NCBI RefSeq assembly: GCF_009193135.1
Contig: NZ_VUKC01000004.1
Span: 62,001 to 126,000, forward strand
Direction: 5' to 3'
Origin: Georgenia satyanarayanai
GTDB taxonomy: Bacteria > Actinomycetota > Actinomycetes > Actinomycetales > Actinomycetaceae
DNA length: 64,000 bases
Part shown: positions 41,632 through 50,396 of the stretch, one piece after another
Numbering within the stretch: the first letter of the stretch is position 1
Layout of the letters: each line of letters starts with the position of its first letter
Notes under the pieces: generated by a model
Told to the model about the DNA's origin: nothing
The model's input: the letters and a program-made list of their open reading frames with translations, nothing else
Databases searched by the model: none
Made by a program: the position numbers and the translations under genes

Positions 41632-43893
41632 ATGAGACACCGAAGGATCACGGCGGCCCTGGGCGCGGCGGCGCTCGCGCTCGGCCTGGCGGCGGGAGCG
41701 GCGGTGCCGGCGCTGGCCGGCGACGCGCCCGACGCACCCGGCGCCACCCACTACACGAACCCGGTGACGGCGGACTTCGCCGACACCTACGCCGACCCCG
41801 CGATCATCCGCGGCAAGGACGGCTGGTGGTACCTCTACGCGACGTCCGACCCGCTCGTCGAGGGCGGGGAGTTCGGGCTCATGCACGTGTCGCGGTCGCG
41901 CGACATGGTGGACTGGGAGTACCGCGGCACCATCCTCGACGAGGGGTCCGCGCCCGACTGGGCCACCGACACCTCCTTCTTCTGGGCGCCGGACATCCGG
42001 TACGTCGACGGCCAGTACGTCCTGTACTTCACGGTGACCGACACGACGCTCAACCCGGGCGACGACTCCGCGATCGGGGCGGCGACGGCGCCGACGCCGG
42101 AAGGGCCCTGGACGCCGGTGGCCGAGCCGGTGGTCCCGCCGCGGCCCGACGGCGGCGGCTTCTTCTGGACCTTCGACCCCTCGATGCTCGCCGACGACGA
42201 CGGCAGCCGGTACCTCTACTACGGCAGCTACTACGGGGGCCTGTGGGTGACCGAGCTCGACGAGAGCGGGCTGCGCGCCGTAGGTGAGGCGACGCAGGTG
42301 GCGATCAACGACAAGTTCGAGGGCGCCTACGTGCTCAAGCGGGACGGGTACTACTACCTCATGGCGTCCTCGGCGAACTGCTGCGCGGGCCCCTCGACGG
42401 GGTACAGCGTCTTCGCCGGGCGCTCGGAGAGCCCGCGCGGGCCCTTCGTCGACCACGAGGGCGTCTCGCTGCTCGACACGCGGCCGGGCGGGACCCAGGT
42501 GCTCGTCCAGAACGGCAACCGGTGGATCGGGGCGGGGCACCACACCGTCGTCACCGACCTGTCGGGCCAGGACTGGATCTACTACCACGCCATCGACCGC
42601 GAGGACCCGTGGCTGGCCGAGCCCGGCGGCATCAACCGCCGGCCCACGCTGCTGGACCGGCTCGACTGGGTGGACGGCTGGCCGGTCACCCGGGCCGGGG
42701 CCGGCCCGAGCGAGGGCGAGCAGCCCGGGCCGGTGGCCGGGTCGCTGCTCGGCCTCACGGTCGACGACCCCGCCGAGGGGCGCGCGCTGCGCGGCTCCTT
42801 CCGCCCCGACGTCGACGAGCAGTCCGGGGACCACGCGCTGGTCCGCGGGCGGGTGTGGACTGCCGAGCCGGCGCCGGAGGAGGTGCACGTCGAGCTCGAC
42901 CTGCGCACGCGGCGCACCGGGCCGTTCTTCGTGTGGGTGGGCCGCGGGTCCAACCGCATCGAGGTCACCGTGGACCCGGGCGGGCGTGAGCTGCACGTCG
43001 AGTACGGCCACGGGCGCTTCCAGGAGGAGACGGCCGTGCCGATCCCGGCCACCTACGACCTGTCGGTGTGGACGGCGCTGCAGGTGCACGTCGTCGAGGG
43101 CGAGGTGCGGGCGCGGCTGAGCGAGTCACGGCTCGGTGACTCCATCGCCGAGGTGTCGCTCGAGCTGCGGCCCGGGATCCTGCGCTCCGCGCCGGTGGAG
43201 TTCCGCGGCACGGGCGTCCACGTCGACAACCTCTCGGTCAACGAGGCCCACGAGCCGGTGACCGAGCGCGTGCCGGAGCCCGCTGCCGGTGCGGTGCTCG
43301 TCGAGGAGGACTTCTCCGACGCCGGGCTCGAGGGCTGGTCGTGGGTCCGCGAGGACCCGGCGGCCCGCGTCGAGGACGGCGCGCTGGTGTGGCCGCTCAC
43401 CGGGGCCGACCTCGTGGGCGCCGGTGGTTCGGGCGGGCTGCTCCTGCGCGAGCCCCCGGCCGGGGACTGGATCGTCGAGACGAAGGTCGATCTCGACCTC
43501 GGGGACACGGAGGTCCGCAACTTCCAGCAGGCCGGGCTCATCGTCCACGCCGACGACGACAACTTCCTGCGCCTGGGGCACGTGGCCATCTGGAACACGC
43601 GGCAGGTGGAGTTCGGCAAGGAGACCCTGCAGGACGGCTTCCTGACCTGGGGTGGCCACACGAGCGGCCCGCCGGCCGAGACGACGTGGCTGCGCATCCA
43701 CCACACGACCAACGACGCCGGCGAGCACCTGTACCGCTCGGCGTTCTCGACCGACGGCGAGTCCTGGCGCTGGGGCGCCACGTGGACCCTCCCCGCCGGC
43801 AGGGACGCGCGCGTCGGCCTCTACACCGGCGGCGGCGCCCAGCCCGAGGCCGAGGCCGTCTTCGACTACGTGCGGTTCCTCGACGCGAGCTGA
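41632..43893 (+). CDS. Secreted GH43 enzyme with C-terminal sandwich domain
   Basis: A 753-residue exported protein. The ATG has GGAGGAA 6 nt upstream, and the signal peptide ends near PALAGD (about 29). The GH43 propeller covers roughly 38-385: FADTYADPAIIRGKDGWWYL (Asp base), WTFDPSMLADDDGSRYLYYG (second Asp) and FEGAYVLKRDGYYYLMAS (Glu acid). GGTQVLVQNGNRWIGAGHHT and YYHAIDRED are typical of endo-arabinanases. Residues about 420-530 form a middle beta-domain. Residues about 560-750 form a DUF1349/GH43_C2-like sandwich (NFQQAGLIVHADDDNFLRLG), similar to a domain in the dehydrogenase at 12474. It is probably an extracellular arabinanase; substrate choice is inferred. Confidence 0.9.
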   Translation: MRHRRITAALGAAALALGLAAGAAVPALAGDAPDAPGATHYTNPVTADFADTYADPAIIRGKDGWWYLYATSDPLVEGGEFGLMHVSRSRDMVDWEYRGTILDEGSAPDWATDTSFFWAPDIRYVDGQYVLYFTVTDTTLNPGDDSAIGAATAPTPEGPWTPVAEPVVPPRPDGGGFFWTFDPSMLADDDGSRYLYYGSYYGGLWVTELDESGLRAVGEATQVAINDKFEGAYVLKRDGYYYLMASSANCCAGPSTGYSVFAGRSESPRGPFVDHEGVSLLDTRPGGTQVLVQNGNRWIGAGHHTVVTDLSGQDWIYYHAIDREDPWLAEPGGINRRPTLLDRLDWVDGWPVTRAGAGPSEGEQPGPVAGSLLGLTVDDPAEGRALRGSFRPDVDEQSGDHALVRGRVWTAEPAPEEVHVELDLRTRRTGPFFVWVGRGSNRIEVTVDPGGRELHVEYGHGRFQEETAVPIPATYDLSVWTALQVHVVEGEVRARLSESRLGDSIAEVSLELRPGILRSAPVEFRGTGVHVDNLSVNEAHEPVTERVPEPAAGAVLVEEDFSDAGLEGWSWVREDPAARVEDGALVWPLTGADLVGAGGSGGLLLREPPAGDWIVETKVDLDLGDTEVRNFQQAGLIVHADDDNFLRLGHVAIWNTRQVEFGKETLQDGFLTWGGHTSGPPAETTWLRIHHTTNDAGEHLYRSAFSTDGESWRWGATWTLPAGRDARVGLYTGGGAQPEAEAVFDYVRFLDAS

Positions 43894-43911
43894 CCCCGCA
43901 GCCCCCCATGT

Positions 43912-43967
43912 CGCCGAGAGCTGAGCTGTCGCCCGGGCACTACCCCGGAACAGCTCAGCTCTCGGCG
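43912..43967. terminator. Bidirectional terminator, perfect 18-bp stem
   Basis: CGCCGAGAGCTGAGCTGT and ACAGCTCAGCTCTCGGCG pair perfectly around a 20-base loop that can itself pair (CCGGG/CCCGG). It lies between the convergent GH43 and OmpA-domain genes. Confidence 0.85.
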
Positions 43968-43990
43968 CGCGGGGACCTGGCGCTGCGGGG

Positions 43991-45175
43991 CTAGTCGAAC
44001 TTGATGGTGATGACGACGCGGCGGTTCTGGGCGCGGCCCTCGTCGGTGGTGTTGTCCGCGCGGGGGTGGGCGAAGCCGTAGCCGGCGGTGGTGACGAGAC
44101 CGGCGTCGAGGCCGCCGTGGTCGACGAGCCAGGTGGCCACCGCCTCGGCGCGGCGCTCGGACAGGTCGAGGTTGTGCTCCTCGGTGCCGACGTCGTCGGT
44201 GTGCCCCTCGACGACGACGGCAGCCGGCACGCCGCGCTGCTCGATGTCCGCCACGACCGCCTCGAGCGCGGCCTCGGCCTCGGGCCGGATCTCGTCCTCG
44301 TTGTTGCCGAAGAGGACGTCGCCCTCGCTGCTGTAGGAGACGGACTCGTCCTCGTCCGTCACCTCGACGTCGTCGGTGCCCTCGAGGAGGTAGCCCTGGA
44401 GAGACGCACCGGGGACGCTCTCGCCGGTGACCGAGGCGCCGGGGACGGAGACGCCGGGGATCGACGCGCCCGGCACGTGGCCGTCGTCGAGGTACTGCAC
44501 CGAGCGGTAGGCCACCGACTGGTAGGAGACGTCCTGGTAGCCGGCCGCCCGGTAGATCGCCGGGCGGTAGACGGCGGAGACGTAGGTGCCCTCGCCCTCC
44601 TCGCTCTGGCAGACCTCCTCGGCGGAGGCCCCCTCGACGACGACGTCGGGCCGTGCGACGCCGTCGACGACGATCTCCTCGAGGACGGTGCCGTCCGGCA
44701 GCGTCACTTCGGGCAGCACCCGCGCGGGCAGGGAGTAGCCGGGGATGAAGGCACCGCTGATCTCCACCGCCCCGAGGCAGCCGCCGGGAGCGTCGTACTC
44801 GACGATGCAGCCGCGGTCGATGACCCGCTCGGGGATCGTCACCGCCTCGATGACCTGGGCAGGGACGGTCTCCCCGCCGAACTCGAACGCCTCGACGACG
44901 ACCTCGGGGATCACCTGTGCCGCGATGACCTCGTCCTCGAGCATGGTGACCGTCTTGCCCTCGGCGGGCTCGCACTGCGGGAAACGCTCGCCGGCCGGCG
45001 CGGACGTCGGCGCGTCCTCGGGCTCGTCGGTGGGGGCCGGCTTCTCCTCGGCGGCGCTGTGCGTGGCCGACGGCGTGGCGGCGGGAGGCGCGTCGGGCTC
45101 GGGCTCCCCGGAGCAGCCGGTGAGGACGAGCACCCCCGCCGCGAGGACCGACATCGAGACGCGCGCTGACCGCAT
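43991..45175 (-). CDS. OmpA-domain lipoprotein with pentapeptide-like repeats
   Basis: A 394-residue lipoprotein (lipobox VLTGCSGE) with an Ala/Pro/Glu-rich linker. The middle part holds two runs with a five-residue period: VYRPA-IYRAA-GYQDV-SYQSV-AYRSV (about 200-225) and GASIP-GVSVP-GASVT-GESVP-GASLQ (about 233-258). Such patterns can build a small beta-helix. The C-terminus (about 285-394) is an OmpA-like peptidoglycan-binding domain: GDVLFGNNEDEIRPEAEAAL, VVEGHTDDVGTEEHNLDLSE, RRAEAVATWLV and GRAQNRRVVITI. This is unusual for a Gram-positive lineage, where it would link membrane and wall. Function unknown. Confidence 0.88.
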   Translation of the reverse strand: MRSARVSMSVLAAGVLVLTGCSGEPEPDAPPAATPSATHSAAEEKPAPTDEPEDAPTSAPAGERFPQCEPAEGKTVTMLEDEVIAAQVIPEVVVEAFEFGGETVPAQVIEAVTIPERVIDRGCIVEYDAPGGCLGAVEISGAFIPGYSLPARVLPEVTLPDGTVLEEIVVDGVARPDVVVEGASAEEVCQSEEGEGTYVSAVYRPAIYRAAGYQDVSYQSVAYRSVQYLDDGHVPGASIPGVSVPGASVTGESVPGASLQGYLLEGTDDVEVTDEDESVSYSSEGDVLFGNNEDEIRPEAEAALEAVVADIEQRGVPAAVVVEGHTDDVGTEEHNLDLSERRAEAVATWLVDHGGLDAGLVTTAGYGFAHPRADNTTDEGRAQNRRVVITIKFD

Positions 45176-45273
45176 GAGAACCCCTGTCCGTTCGACGGCC
45201 CACGCCGGCGTTCGACAAACCGGTATCGAGGGTAGCGGAGGCCGGCCCGACGCTCCGCCCTAGCATGGGCGTC

Positions 45274-45597
45274 ATGCTCTTCGCCTTCTCCGTCGCGCCC
45301 ACCGTCTCCGACTCACCCGACGGCTCCGTCTCCGACGCCGTCGCCGCCGCCGTCCGCGTCGTCCGGGAGTCCGGGCTGCCCAACGAGACCACGGCCATGT
45401 TCACGACCATCGAGGGGGAGTGGGACGAGGTCATGCCGGTCATCAAGGCGGCCTGCGACGCCGTCGCCGCCCACAGCCCGCGGGTCAGCCTCGTCCTCAA
45501 GGCCGACCTGCGTCCCGGCTTCGAGGGCCAGCTCAGCGCCAAGGTGGAGCGGGTCGAGGAGCGGCTCAAGGACGGCTCGGCGGGCGCTCCCGAGTAG
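45274..45597 (+). CDS. MTH1187-family thiamine-binding protein
   Basis: A 107-residue ferredoxin-like protein starting MLFAFSVAPT. An in-frame ATG at 45265 would add three residues. The blocks SVSDAVAAAVRVVRESGLP, TTAMFTTIEGEWDEVMPVIK and RVSLVLKADLRPGF match the MTH1187/YkoF-like family, some members of which bind thiamine or hydroxymethylpyrimidine. TAGCAT just before the start suggests a leaderless promoter. It is transcribed alone; its cellular role is uncertain. Confidence 0.85.
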   Translation: MLFAFSVAPTVSDSPDGSVSDAVAAAVRVVRESGLPNETTAMFTTIEGEWDEVMPVIKAACDAVAAHSPRVSLVLKADLRPGFEGQLSAKVERVEERLKDGSAGAPE

Positions 45598-45714
45598 CTG
45601 CTCAGCGCCCGCCGCGAGACCGGCGGTGGGACCTCGTGCCCGTGCTGGACGTCCGGCTGCCTGAGAGGGTGGACGAGGGCCGGCACCTCGCGCCGGTCCA
45701 GAAGGAGGATCAGC

Positions 45715-46749
45715 ATGAAGGCACTGCAGTACCGCACGATCGGCGCCGGCCCCGAGGTCGTCGAGATCGAGACCCCCGAGCCCGGCCCCGGCCAGGTGCG
45801 CCTCAAGGTCACCGCCGCCGGCGTCTGCCACTCCGACTCGTTCATCATGAGCCTGCCCGAGGAGCAGTACATCTACGGGCTGCCGCTCACCCTGGGTCAC
45901 GAGGGCGCCGGCGTCGTCGACAAGCTCGGCGACGGCGTCACGGGCCTCGAGGTCGGCACGTCCGTCGCCGTCTACGGACCGTGGGGCTGCGGCCACTGCT
46001 ACATGTGCGCGCAGGGCAGGGAGAACTACTGCGAGCGGGCCGGCGAGCTGGGCATCGCCCCGCCCGGGCTCGGTGCGCCCGGCGCGATGGCCGAGTACAT
46101 GATCGTCGACGACCCGCGCCACCTCGTGCCCCTCGGTGACCTCGACCCCGTCCAGAACGTCTCGCTCACCGACGCCGGCCTCACGCCGTACCACGCGATC
46201 AAGGGCTCCCTGGACAAGCTCGTGCCGGGCTCTGTCGCCGTCGTCATCGGTGCGGGCGGGCTCGGGCACGTGGGGATCCAGATCCTCCGCGCGATCACCC
46301 CCGCGACCGTCGTCGCCCTCGACCTCGCCGAGGACAAGCTGGCGCTCGCCACGGACGTCGGTGCCCACCACGCGTTCCGCTCCGACGAGGACGCCGTGGA
46401 GCAGGTCCGCGCGCTCACTGGCGGGCGTGGGGTGGCCGCCGTCCTCGACTTCGTCGGGGCCCAGCCGACGATGGAGCTCGGCGCCAAGATGGTGGCCGTC
46501 GGCGGTGACCAGGTGCTCGTCGGGGTCGGCAGCGGCAGTCTTCCCGTCGGCATGCTGGACCGGCCCTACGAGTCCCAGGTGCGCGCGCCGTACTGGGGCT
46601 ACCGCCACGAGCTCTTCGAGGTGCTCAACCTCGCGCGGACCGGCGCCGTCCACGTCGAGACCGAGGTCTTCTCCCTCGACGACGCGCCGAAGGCCTACGA
46701 GAAGCTGCACGAGGGCACGCTGCGCGGCCGCGCCGTCATCGTCCCGTAG
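45715..46749 (+). CDS. Zinc-dependent alcohol dehydrogenase (MDR family)
   Basis: A 344-residue enzyme with GAAGGAGG upstream of the ATG. Catalytic zinc ligands: Cys in AAGVCHSDS, His and Glu in GHEGAGVV, and a later ligand. Structural zinc Cys cluster: GCGHCYMCAQGRENYC. Cofactor-binding loop: VIGAGGLGHVGIQ (about 178-190), with Asp at the end of the next strand (VVALDLAED), favouring NAD over NADP. It oxidises primary or secondary alcohols or reduces aldehydes; the substrate is not known. A strong terminator hairpin follows 2 bases after the stop. Confidence 0.93.
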   Translation: MKALQYRTIGAGPEVVEIETPEPGPGQVRLKVTAAGVCHSDSFIMSLPEEQYIYGLPLTLGHEGAGVVDKLGDGVTGLEVGTSVAVYGPWGCGHCYMCAQGRENYCERAGELGIAPPGLGAPGAMAEYMIVDDPRHLVPLGDLDPVQNVSLTDAGLTPYHAIKGSLDKLVPGSVAVVIGAGGLGHVGIQILRAITPATVVALDLAEDKLALATDVGAHHAFRSDEDAVEQVRALTGGRGVAAVLDFVGAQPTMELGAKMVAVGGDQVLVGVGSGSLPVGMLDRPYESQVRAPYWGYRHELFEVLNLARTGAVHVETEVFSLDDAPKAYEKLHEGTLRGRAVIVP

Positions 46750-46751
46750 TC

Positions 46752-46791
46752 CACCGAGAGCCGGGTCCCTTCGCGGACCCGGCTCTCGGTG
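46752..46791 (+). terminator. Perfect terminator hairpin after the alcohol dehydrogenase
   Basis: CACCGAGAGCCGGGTCC and GGACCCGGCTCTCGGTG form 17-bp arms with a CTTCGC loop, starting 2 bases after the stop codon. Confidence 0.85.
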
Positions 46792-46832
46792 CGTTCGAGG
46801 GCACCCCCTGAGCGACCGGCTGCTGCTGAGCT

Positions 46833-46918
46833 GCGCACAAGTCGGCGACACGTCCGGCGACACGCCGGGCGTCAAGGCTGGTGCCTGGATCGGGGAGGGC
46901 CGGCCGGGACTTGTGCGC
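46833..46918. other. Separated inverted repeat in a gene-free stretch
   Basis: GCGCACAAGTC (46833-46843) and GACTTGTGCGC (46908-46918) are perfect 11-bp arms 64 bases apart. Between them lies GGCGACACGTCC/GGCGACACGCC, a short direct repeat. The gap 46792-47014 holds no credible gene. It may be part of a termination region for the leftward nuclease gene. Confidence 0.45.
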
Positions 46919-47014
46919 GAGATCCCGACACCGTTGCGATGCCGCGGCGTCGGCCCCGGTCCGACGAGGTAGCGGGCCGGCGCGCCCGGGGCCGAGTGCG
47001 GGAGCGGGCTGGGG

Positions 47015-47518
47015 TCAGCAGCCGTTGGCCGGGTCGTGGAGCCCTCGGGACGCTGCGCGCGCCTCGTCGTGGGCGGCGACGACGGCGTCGTGGAAGCGCT
47101 CGTTCGGTCGCACGAGGACGGGCACGCCCAGCCCGGCGCGGGCGACCTCGGCGTTGACGAGGACGTCGGCGAGGTAGACCCCGGCGAGGCGGCGCCCGAA
47201 GCGGTCGGTCGGCTCGACGTCGGACTCGAGGCGGACCTCGGTGCCCGCGGGCAGGAGCTCGGCGAGGAAGGCGGTGGCCTCGTCGCCCAGGCACTCGGCC
47301 TCGGTGTAGGGCCCGTCCTTCTCGGGGGCGTCGAGATTGAGGAGCCGGACGGGAACCTCCGCGCCGTCGAGGTCGACGCGGATCGTGTCGCCGTCGACGA
47401 CGTGGGTGACGACGGCGACCTCACCGACCGCCTCCTCGGCCGGGGCGCAGGCGCTGACGAGCACGGCGACGACGGCGAGCGGAGCGTGCCACGAGCGGGT
47501 CCCTGCGGGCAGTGGCAC
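47015..47518 (-). CDS. Thermonuclease-family (SNase) secreted protein
   Basis: A 167-residue protein with signal and possible lipobox LVSACAPA. The staphylococcal-nuclease OB-fold is complete in outline: VVDGDTIRVDLDG, VRLLNLDAPEK (with the metal-binding Asp pair D..D) and PTDRFGRRLAGVYL, with the Arg of the active site and the Glu of SDVEPTDRFGR. It probably hydrolyses DNA or RNA outside the membrane with calcium. It is followed upstream on the same strand by an SH3-like lipoprotein gene 10 bases away, so the pair is likely an operon. Confidence 0.9.
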   Translation of the reverse strand: MPLPAGTRSWHAPLAVVAVLVSACAPAEEAVGEVAVVTHVVDGDTIRVDLDGAEVPVRLLNLDAPEKDGPYTEAECLGDEATAFLAELLPAGTEVRLESDVEPTDRFGRRLAGVYLADVLVNAEVARAGLGVPVLVRPNERFHDAVVAAHDEARAASRGLHDPANGC

Positions 47519-47528
47519 GCCTACGGCC

Positions 47529-48326
47529 TCACTCGCACAGGCCGTCCTCGGTCGCGCCCCGCGCGCACAGCAGGGTGAGCTCGACGGACCGGACGGTGTG
47601 CCCCTGGTCCGTGCGCTCGGTGACGACGCGGAGCCGCTCCCCGGCGAGGGCGTCGTCGCCGAGGCCGACGACGTCGATGACCACCTCTCCGGCGTCGCCC
47701 TCGACGGGGCCGTCCACGACCACCGTCTCGACCGACGGCGGCTGGTCGGCGGTCCGCTGCCGGGCGACGAGCAGGCCGGCCTCCTCGACCGTGGCGGCCG
47801 AGGGCAGCTCGGGAAGGTCGGCGGTGATGTCGGTGCTCTGCCCGGGGAAGGCGATGTACCTCATGTTCACCCAGTAGAACCAGCCGTCGGTCCTCATGAC
47901 CTGGGCCCAGTGCGAGCCGTCCTCGCGGCGGCGGACCTCACCGTGCGCGGGGCTGACGGCGAGGGGGTCCAGGGTGCCGACGGACTCGAACTCCGTCCCT
48001 GGCCCGTGCCGGAGGTTGAGGCCGCTGCCCGCCGCGACGCCGATGACGGCGACGACCTCGTTGAGCGGAGGGATGTCGACGACCTCGCCGGGCAGCTCGC
48101 CGGCGGGTGCGCCCGTGTCGGCGGGCGCCTCCGGACCGGTCGGCTCGGGGCTGCTCGGTTCCTCGGGGCTGGTGGGCTCCTCCGTGCTGGGCTCGGTGCT
48201 CGGCTCGGAGGGGGAGGCGGCGGTGGAGGTCGGCTCCTCGCCGGGACCGTCCTGCGCCGACTCGGTACCGCAGGCGGTGAGGAGCAGGCCGGCTGCGAGG
48301 ATGACCGCCGGAAGTGTTCGTCGCAT
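47529..48326 (-). CDS. Lipoprotein with bacterial SH3-like domain
   Basis: A 265-residue lipoprotein (lipobox LLLTACGT). A Ser/Glu/Pro/Thr-rich spacer of about 70 residues reaches across the wall. It is followed by an SH3b-type module around 105-165 with GLNLRHGPGTEFESVGTL and WAQVMRTDGWFYWVNMRYI. Such modules bind wall peptides or cell-surface ligands. The C-terminal 90 residues match no family I can name and end in a Cys-containing LLCARGATEDGLCE. It lies upstream of, and probably co-transcribed with, the nuclease gene. Confidence 0.8.
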   Translation of the reverse strand: MRRTLPAVILAAGLLLTACGTESAQDGPGEEPTSTAASPSEPSTEPSTEEPTSPEEPSSPEPTGPEAPADTGAPAGELPGEVVDIPPLNEVVAVIGVAAGSGLNLRHGPGTEFESVGTLDPLAVSPAHGEVRRREDGSHWAQVMRTDGWFYWVNMRYIAFPGQSTDITADLPELPSAATVEEAGLLVARQRTADQPPSVETVVVDGPVEGDAGEVVIDVVGLGDDALAGERLRVVTERTDQGHTVRSVELTLLCARGATEDGLCE

Positions 48327-48512
48327 GTCGAGCACCGTAGTGCCGGGCAGCGTCTCCACGGCGCCGCTGCGCGGTGTCGAGACGAAGTTGCAACACAGGC
48401 CCGCGCGCGGGACCGCGGGCGGCCGAGAGCCGCGACCCGTCGTCCTCGCGACGGACGGGCCCCACCGCCTCGTGCTCGTCACCAGCGGCGGGACCGACGC
48501 TGAGCCGGCGCC

Positions 48513-50396
48513 TCAGCCGTGGAGGTTGAGGACGAGCTCCTCGGGGCCACCCTCGACCACACGCACCGGGATGCCCCAGTCCTGGGCGGCGAGGTGGCAG
48601 GCGGGGAACTCGATGGCGGGGTCGTCGTCGCAGGAGGCGGCCTTGGCGGTGACCGACAGGACGGTCTGCTCGTCCTGCCCGTCGAGGGAGCCGAGGCTCA
48701 GGGTCACCTGCCGCTCGAGGTCCGTGCCCGTCCCGCCGCCGGCGACCAGCGAGCCCGCCGAGACGGACAGCTGGGTCGAGGGGCCGAAGCGGTCGTCGAG
48801 CTTCTTGCCGGCCGGCGGGGTGAAGACGACGCGCAGCGTGAAGCTCGGCGCCACCTCGGTCGCGGGCCGGTGGGTGCGGTGCGCCCCGCCGTCGTGCAGC
48901 TCGGCCGCGCCCTCGGGCAGCGGCACACGCGTGAGCCGGTGGGCGGCGGACTCGACGACGACGAGGTGTGCGCCGTCGTCGTCCACGAGCAGGCCGGACG
49001 GCTCCGCGAGGCCGGTGGCCACGGTGCTCACCTGCCCGGTGGCGGGGTCGTAGAGCCGGACGGCGCCGTTGTAGGTGTCGGCGACGGCGACCTGGCCGCC
49101 CGGGAGGGCGGCGACGCCGAGCGGGTGCTGGAGCAGCGCCTCGGCGGCGGCACCGTCGCGGTGGCCGAAGTCGAAGAGCCCCTGCCCGACGACGGTGCGC
49201 ACCTGGCCGGCGGGCACGTCGACGTAGCGCAGGGCGGAGGTCTCGGCGTCGGCGAGCCAGACGCGCCCGTCCGCCCCGACCGACAGGCCCGAGGGCTGGG
49301 CGAACCAGGCCTGGCGCAGCTCACCGTCGACGAGACCCTCGTTCATCGTCCCGCCCAGCCGCGCGACGAAGCCGGCGGCGGGGTCGAAGGTCCACAGCGT
49401 GTGGTGCCCGGCCATCGCGACGACGACGGCCCCGGCCTCGGCGGACCAGGCGACGTCCCACGGGGAGGAGAGCTTGAGGCGGCGGGCGGGGCCGTAGTCC
49501 TCGGTGGCGGGCTCACCGCCCGGCGTGACGTTGTCCGGGGCACCGACCATGAACTGCTCACCGGTGCCGGCGAGCGTGCTCACGTGCCCGTCGGCGAGGC
49601 GAACCCCGCGCAGGAGGTGGTTGACGGTGTCGGCGACGACGACGTCGTACCCCACCTGCTCGGCGACCTCGCGCGGGAGGAGGCACAGCCCGTTCGGCTC
49701 GTTGAGCTCGGCGACGTCAGGTGCGCCGTCGGCGCGCCCGCGGGTGCCGGAGCCGATCGTCCGGACGAGGGTCTCGCCGTCGGGCGCGAGCTCGACGAGG
49801 CGGTGGTGGCCGGCGTCGGCCACGAGGAGGTTGCCGCCCGGGAGGGTGACCGCCTTGGCGGGGAACCTCAGCAGGCCGGCGGTGGGCTCGGGCGGCACGT
49901 AGGGGCCCGAGCCGCGGTGGAGCGTGCCCTTGGCCTCGTGCTCGGCGACGAGCTGCTCGATGGCGGCGGCGATGTTCGGGGTGTGCCCCTCGCCGGCCAT
50001 GTGGCCGACGATGTAGCCCTCGGGGTCGATGAGGACGAGCGTGGGCCAGGCGCGGGCGGTGTAGGCCTTCCACGTGACGAGCTCGGGGTCGTCGAGGACG
50101 GGGTGGGCGACGTCGTAGCGCTCGACGGCGGCGACGAGCGCATCCGGGTCGGCCTCGTGGACGAACTTGGGGGAGTGGACGCCGATCGTCACGAGGACGT
50201 CGTGGTACCTCGCCTCGAGCTCGCGCAGCTCGTCGATGACGTGGAGGCAGTTGATGCAGCAGAACGTCCAGAAGTCGAGGAGGACGATCTTGCCGCGCAG
50301 CTCCTGCAGGGTGAGCTCGCGGCCGCCGGTGTTGAGCCAGCCGCGGCCGACGAGCTCGGAGGCGCGGACACGGGGCTGGGTGCGGGCGGAGGTCAT
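48513..50396 (-). CDS. Thioredoxin-like/NHL-repeat protein (NHLRC2-like)
   Basis: A 627-residue cytosolic protein. N-terminal thioredoxin fold: LLDFWTFCCINCLHVIDEL carries the redox C-I-N-C motif, and ARAWPTLVLIDPEGYIVGHM contains the cis-Pro. From about 175 to 530 a six-bladed NHL propeller follows (FPAKAVTLPGGNLLVADAGH, LNEPNGLCLLP, VADTVNHLLRGV, QPSGLSVGADGRVWLADAET, HPLGVAALPGGQVAVADTYN). The C-terminal 90 residues form a beta-domain. This architecture equals vertebrate and bacterial NHLRC2-type proteins, whose partner is largely unknown. It overlaps by 4 bases with a small membrane protein gene upstream. Confidence 0.92.
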   Translation of the reverse strand: MTSARTQPRVRASELVGRGWLNTGGRELTLQELRGKIVLLDFWTFCCINCLHVIDELRELEARYHDVLVTIGVHSPKFVHEADPDALVAAVERYDVAHPVLDDPELVTWKAYTARAWPTLVLIDPEGYIVGHMAGEGHTPNIAAAIEQLVAEHEAKGTLHRGSGPYVPPEPTAGLLRFPAKAVTLPGGNLLVADAGHHRLVELAPDGETLVRTIGSGTRGRADGAPDVAELNEPNGLCLLPREVAEQVGYDVVVADTVNHLLRGVRLADGHVSTLAGTGEQFMVGAPDNVTPGGEPATEDYGPARRLKLSSPWDVAWSAEAGAVVVAMAGHHTLWTFDPAAGFVARLGGTMNEGLVDGELRQAWFAQPSGLSVGADGRVWLADAETSALRYVDVPAGQVRTVVGQGLFDFGHRDGAAAEALLQHPLGVAALPGGQVAVADTYNGAVRLYDPATGQVSTVATGLAEPSGLLVDDDGAHLVVVESAAHRLTRVPLPEGAAELHDGGAHRTHRPATEVAPSFTLRVVFTPPAGKKLDDRFGPSTQLSVSAGSLVAGGGTGTDLERQVTLSLGSLDGQDEQTVLSVTAKAASCDDDPAIEFPACHLAAQDWGIPVRVVEGGPEELVLNLHG

